Below are positions 5,054-6,619 of a stretch of 6,619 bases of DNA, piece by piece (positions within the stretch are counted from its first letter, which is position 1; the number at the start of each line of letters is the position of its first letter). Below the pieces are notes generated by a model. That model saw only the letters and a program-made list of their open reading frames with translations, was not told the DNA's origin and searched no databases. The stretch comes from Oscillospiraceae bacterium (GTDB lineage Bacteria > Bacillota > Clostridia > Oscillospirales > Oscillospiraceae), in the NCBI GenBank assembly GCA_020025345.1, contig JAHHSH010000081.1, forward strand, positions 1 through 6,619, read 5' to 3'. Both the position numbers and the translations under genes were made by a program.

Positions 5054-6313
5054 TTAGCACTTCTCGACGACCACAGCAGTACCCATACCGCCGCCGATGC
5101 ACAGGGTAGCCAGACCCAGCTTAGCATCGTCGCGTCTCTTCATCTCGTGCAGCAGAGTGACGATGATACGAGCGCCGGAGCAGCCCACGGGGTGACCCAG
5201 AGCGATAGCGCCGCCGTTGACGTTGACCTTGCTCATGTCAAAGCCCAGCTCACGACCCACAGCGATGGACTGAGCTGCGAAAGCCTCGTTGGCCTCGATC
5301 AGATCCATATCCGCAACGGTCTTGCCGGCCTTCTTCAGAGCAGCGCGGGAAGCGGGAACGGGGCCAACACCCATGATCTTGGGATCGACGCCGCCCTGGC
5401 CCCAGCCGATCAGCTTAGCCATGGGCTTCAGACCGTACTTCTCAACAGCCTCACCGGAAGCCAGAACGATGGCAGCAGCACCATCATTGATACCGGAAGC
5501 GTTAGCAGCGGTAACGCGCTGTACATGCTTGCGGGTGTCGGCCTCGTGAACACCGGTCACCTCGAAGGTGTGGACGGTCTCGTCCTCAACGCCCTCGGGA
5601 CCCACGGGGAATGCGCCGCGCAGCTTGGCAATACCCTCGGCGGTCACGCCAGCCTTAGGATACTCATCTACCTTGAACTCAACGACCTGCTTCTTGACCT
5701 TCACAGGCACGGGAACGATCTCTTCCTCGAACTTGCCAGCCTTCTGAGCAGCCTCGCACTTCTGCTGGGTGTTTGCTGCGAACTCATCCATCTCCTCGCG
5801 GGTGATACCCCAGATGTCGGCGATATTCTCAGCAGTGGTGCCCATGTGATAGTTGTTGTAGTGCTCCCACAGGCCGTCCTTGATCATGGTATCCACGACC
5901 TTCTTGTCACCCATGCGGGCGCCCCAGCGCTCATCCGGCAGAGCAAAGGGAGCAGCGGACATATTCTCGGTACCGCCGCACAGGACGACATCGGAATCAC
6001 CGGCCAAGATGGAACGAGCACCTTCGATGACAGACTTCATACCGGAGCCGCAGACCATGCCCACGGTGAATGCAGGAACATCATAAGGAACACCAGCCTT
6101 GATAGCAACCTGGCGGGCAACGTTCTGACCCTGACCGGCAGTCAAGATGCAGCCGAACATAACCTCATCCACCTGCTCGGGCTTCAGACCAGCACGGTTC
6201 AGAGCTTCCTTGGCAACGATGCCGCCCAGCTCTGCAGCAGGCGTATTCTTCAGCGTACCACCAAAGGAACCAATTGCGGTTCTGCAGCAGTTGACAATGT
6301 ACAGATCTTTCAT
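5054..6313 (-). CDS. thlA: Acetyl-CoA acetyltransferase (thiolase II)
   Basis: A 419-residue cytoplasmic enzyme condensing two acetyl-CoA to acetoacetyl-CoA, the first step toward butyrate. Active-site residues are visible: nucleophile C88 in VCGSGMKS, H156 in YHMGTTAEN, the NEAFA motif (342-346), H374 in GHPVG and the second Cys C405 in LCIGGGMG. The sequence strongly resembles clostridial ThlA, but that enzyme has about 392 residues; the extra length is a stretch of about 26 residues within 236-266, just before VTAANASG. AGGAGGA (6321-6327) lies 7 bases before the ATG. It is transcribed alone, not with the crt/bcd/etf/hbd genes that accompany it in many butyrate formers. The promoter overlaps a Rex-like operator, so expression probably follows the NADH/NAD+ ratio. 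A related role, such as beta-ketothiolase for longer chains, cannot be excluded. Confidence 0.95.
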   Translation of the reverse strand: MKDLYIVNCCRTAIGSFGGTLKNTPAAELGGIVAKEALNRAGLKPEQVDEVMFGCILTAGQGQNVARQVAIKAGVPYDVPAFTVGMVCGSGMKSVIEGARSILAGDSDVVLCGGTENMSAAPFALPDERWGARMGDKKVVDTMIKDGLWEHYNNYHMGTTAENIADIWGITREEMDEFAANTQQKCEAAQKAGKFEEEIVPVPVKVKKQVVEFKVDEYPKAGVTAEGIAKLRGAFPVGPEGVEDETVHTFEVTGVHEADTRKHVQRVTAANASGINDGAAAIVLASGEAVEKYGLKPMAKLIGWGQGGVDPKIMGVGPVPASRAALKKAGKTVADMDLIEANEAFAAQSIAVGRELGFDMSKVNVNGGAIALGHPVGCSGARIIVTLLHEMKRRDDAKLGLATLCIGGGMGTAVVVEKC

Positions 6314-6390
6314 AATCTTTTCCTCCTACAGTTATTTCACGATATGATTTTTTAAGACTGAATAGATTTGTTTTTTGCTATCTGCCTATT

Positions 6391-6418
6391 AGTATATGCT
6401 TCTGTGCGACTTTGTCAA
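6391..6418 (-). promoter_or_regulatory. Promoter of the thiolase gene
   Basis: On the minus strand TTGACA (6413-6418) is followed after 16 bases by TATACT (6391-6396). The predicted start near 6384 gives a leader of about 70 bases in which I see no riboswitch-like folding. The -35 box lies wholly inside one arm of the operator at 6412-6429. Confidence 0.78.
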
Positions 6419-6429
6419 TACTTTGACAA
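6412..6429. promoter_or_regulatory. Probable Rex operator (NADH/NAD+-sensing repressor site)
   Basis: TTGTCAATACTTTGACAA is a perfect inverted repeat with 7-base arms and a 4-base spacer; the symmetry extends to 10-base arms (6409-6418 and 6423-6432). Rex operators have the form TTGTNAA-N4-TTNACAA, with the N positions most often T/A or G/C pairs; only that variable position differs here (C/G). The site covers the -35 box of the thiolase promoter, ideal for repression. Rex control of thiolase and the butyryl-CoA genes is known in Clostridium. No rex gene is in the window, so the assignment rests on motif and context. Confidence 0.65.
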
Positions 6430-6438
6430 AGTATTGAC
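6414..6438. repeat. Second, overlapping 25-base palindrome
   Basis: GTCAATACTTTG (6414-6425) and CAAAGTATTGAC (6427-6438) are perfect reverse complements around a single central A. This palindrome overlaps the Rex-like site but has a different centre (6426 against 6420.5). It could bind a second regulator or a second dimer, or it may be a by-product of repeated half-sites spaced 11 bases apart. Confidence 0.8.
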
Positions 6439-6508
6439 GGGGATTCTGCGAAATTCGTATTTTCGCACAAAAAGTGCTCGTTCATTTTGTATTTTTAGTC
6501 ATATCTTC

Positions 6509-6619
6509 TTAGTTCTTCCCGTCGGATTCCAGCGACGGCACCTGTCCCATGGGGCCTTGCAGCATCGCTGTGCGCTCCTCTGTCAGTCGGCGATAGAACT
6601 CCGCTGTATCGATTTTATT
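6509..6619 (-). CDS. C-terminal 36 codons of an unidentified protein (cut by the window edge)
   Basis: On the minus strand a frame enters from the right edge and runs 36 codons to a TAA at 6509-6511. The peptide is polar and probably helical, with a charged Arg/Glu stretch (YRRLTEERTAML) and a flexible Pro/Gly/Ser end (the last residues are SLESDGKN). Codon choice (CTG, GAG, CGC, GCG) resembles the other genes here. I do not recognise the family. It would lie upstream of the thiolase on the same strand, about 195 bases away with the thiolase promoter between them. No strong terminator follows it, so some read-through into thiolase is possible. Confidence 0.5.
   Translation of the reverse strand, partial: NKIDTAEFYRRLTEERTAMLQGPMGQVPSLESDGKN

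Noticed and set aside
5147..6355. Long plus-strand open frame of 402 codons
   Set aside because: It is the mirror of the thiolase gene, with shadow-like composition, while the minus-strand thiolase has all catalytic motifs and a proper ribosome binding site.
1..6619. CRISPR array, insertion sequence, phage or plasmid features
   Set aside because: No spaced direct repeats, transposase or integrase motifs, terminal repeats or origin-like clusters are visible.

Overview
The window looks like chromosomal DNA of a strictly anaerobic, probably butyrate-forming member of the Clostridia. A GC-rich Oscillospiraceae-type genome (Oscillibacter, Flavonifractor or Intestinimonas style) is my best guess. 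The basis is moderately GC-rich coding DNA, strong AGGAGG ribosome binding sites, sigma-A-type promoters in AT-rich gaps, a clostridial butyryl-CoA dehydrogenase-like domain, a clostridial-type thiolase, a flavodiiron protein and a Rex-like operator. The taxon is inference; no rRNA or marker gene is present.

Region 1 (1-3790, + strand) is a redox-stress operon. A consensus promoter (7-35) drives an Rrf2-type regulator with a Cys-rich sensor region (71-475). After a 69-base gap with no terminator comes a 636-residue three-part protein (545-2455): a complete butyryl-CoA dehydrogenase-like acyl-CoA dehydrogenase, the FAD-binding half of ETF alpha, and a C-terminal rubredoxin. Fourteen bases later a class A flavodiiron protein follows (2470-3687), whose usual electron donor is rubredoxin. 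A strong terminator (3736-3787) closes the unit. The natural reading is an internally wired path acyl-CoA -> FAD -> ETF-type FAD -> rubredoxin -> flavodiiron protein -> O2 (or NO), under an Fe-S or redox-sensing repressor. This is the most interesting content of the window; the direction of electron flow and the acceptor are inferred.

Region 2 (3788-4403) is mostly non-coding on the + strand. It carries a minus-strand tRNA unit, tRNA-Leu(TAA) then initiator tRNA-fMet(CAT), both with encoded CCA, with its own promoter and a hairpin terminator directly after the fMet gene. About 220 bases (3788-4008) hold nothing I can assign.

Region 3 (4333-4974, + strand) is a single-gene unit for a family I inorganic pyrophosphatase (ppa), with a consensus -10 box, an inverted repeat inside the promoter spacer and a terminator.

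Region 4 (4993-6619, - strand) is a stand-alone acetyl-CoA acetyltransferase (thiolase), converging on ppa with a shared hairpin terminator. Its promoter is covered by an 18-base inverted repeat matching the Rex pattern, nested with a second, longer palindrome. The thiolase has about 26 residues more than the usual clostridial enzyme. At the right edge the last 36 codons of another minus-strand gene are visible.

The genes share a theme of reductant balance around the acetyl-CoA to butyryl-CoA pathway: thiolase feeds it under an apparent NADH/NAD+ switch, and the acyl-CoA dehydrogenase fusion could drain electrons from its end product to oxygen. Pyrophosphatase and the tRNAs are ordinary housekeeping genes.
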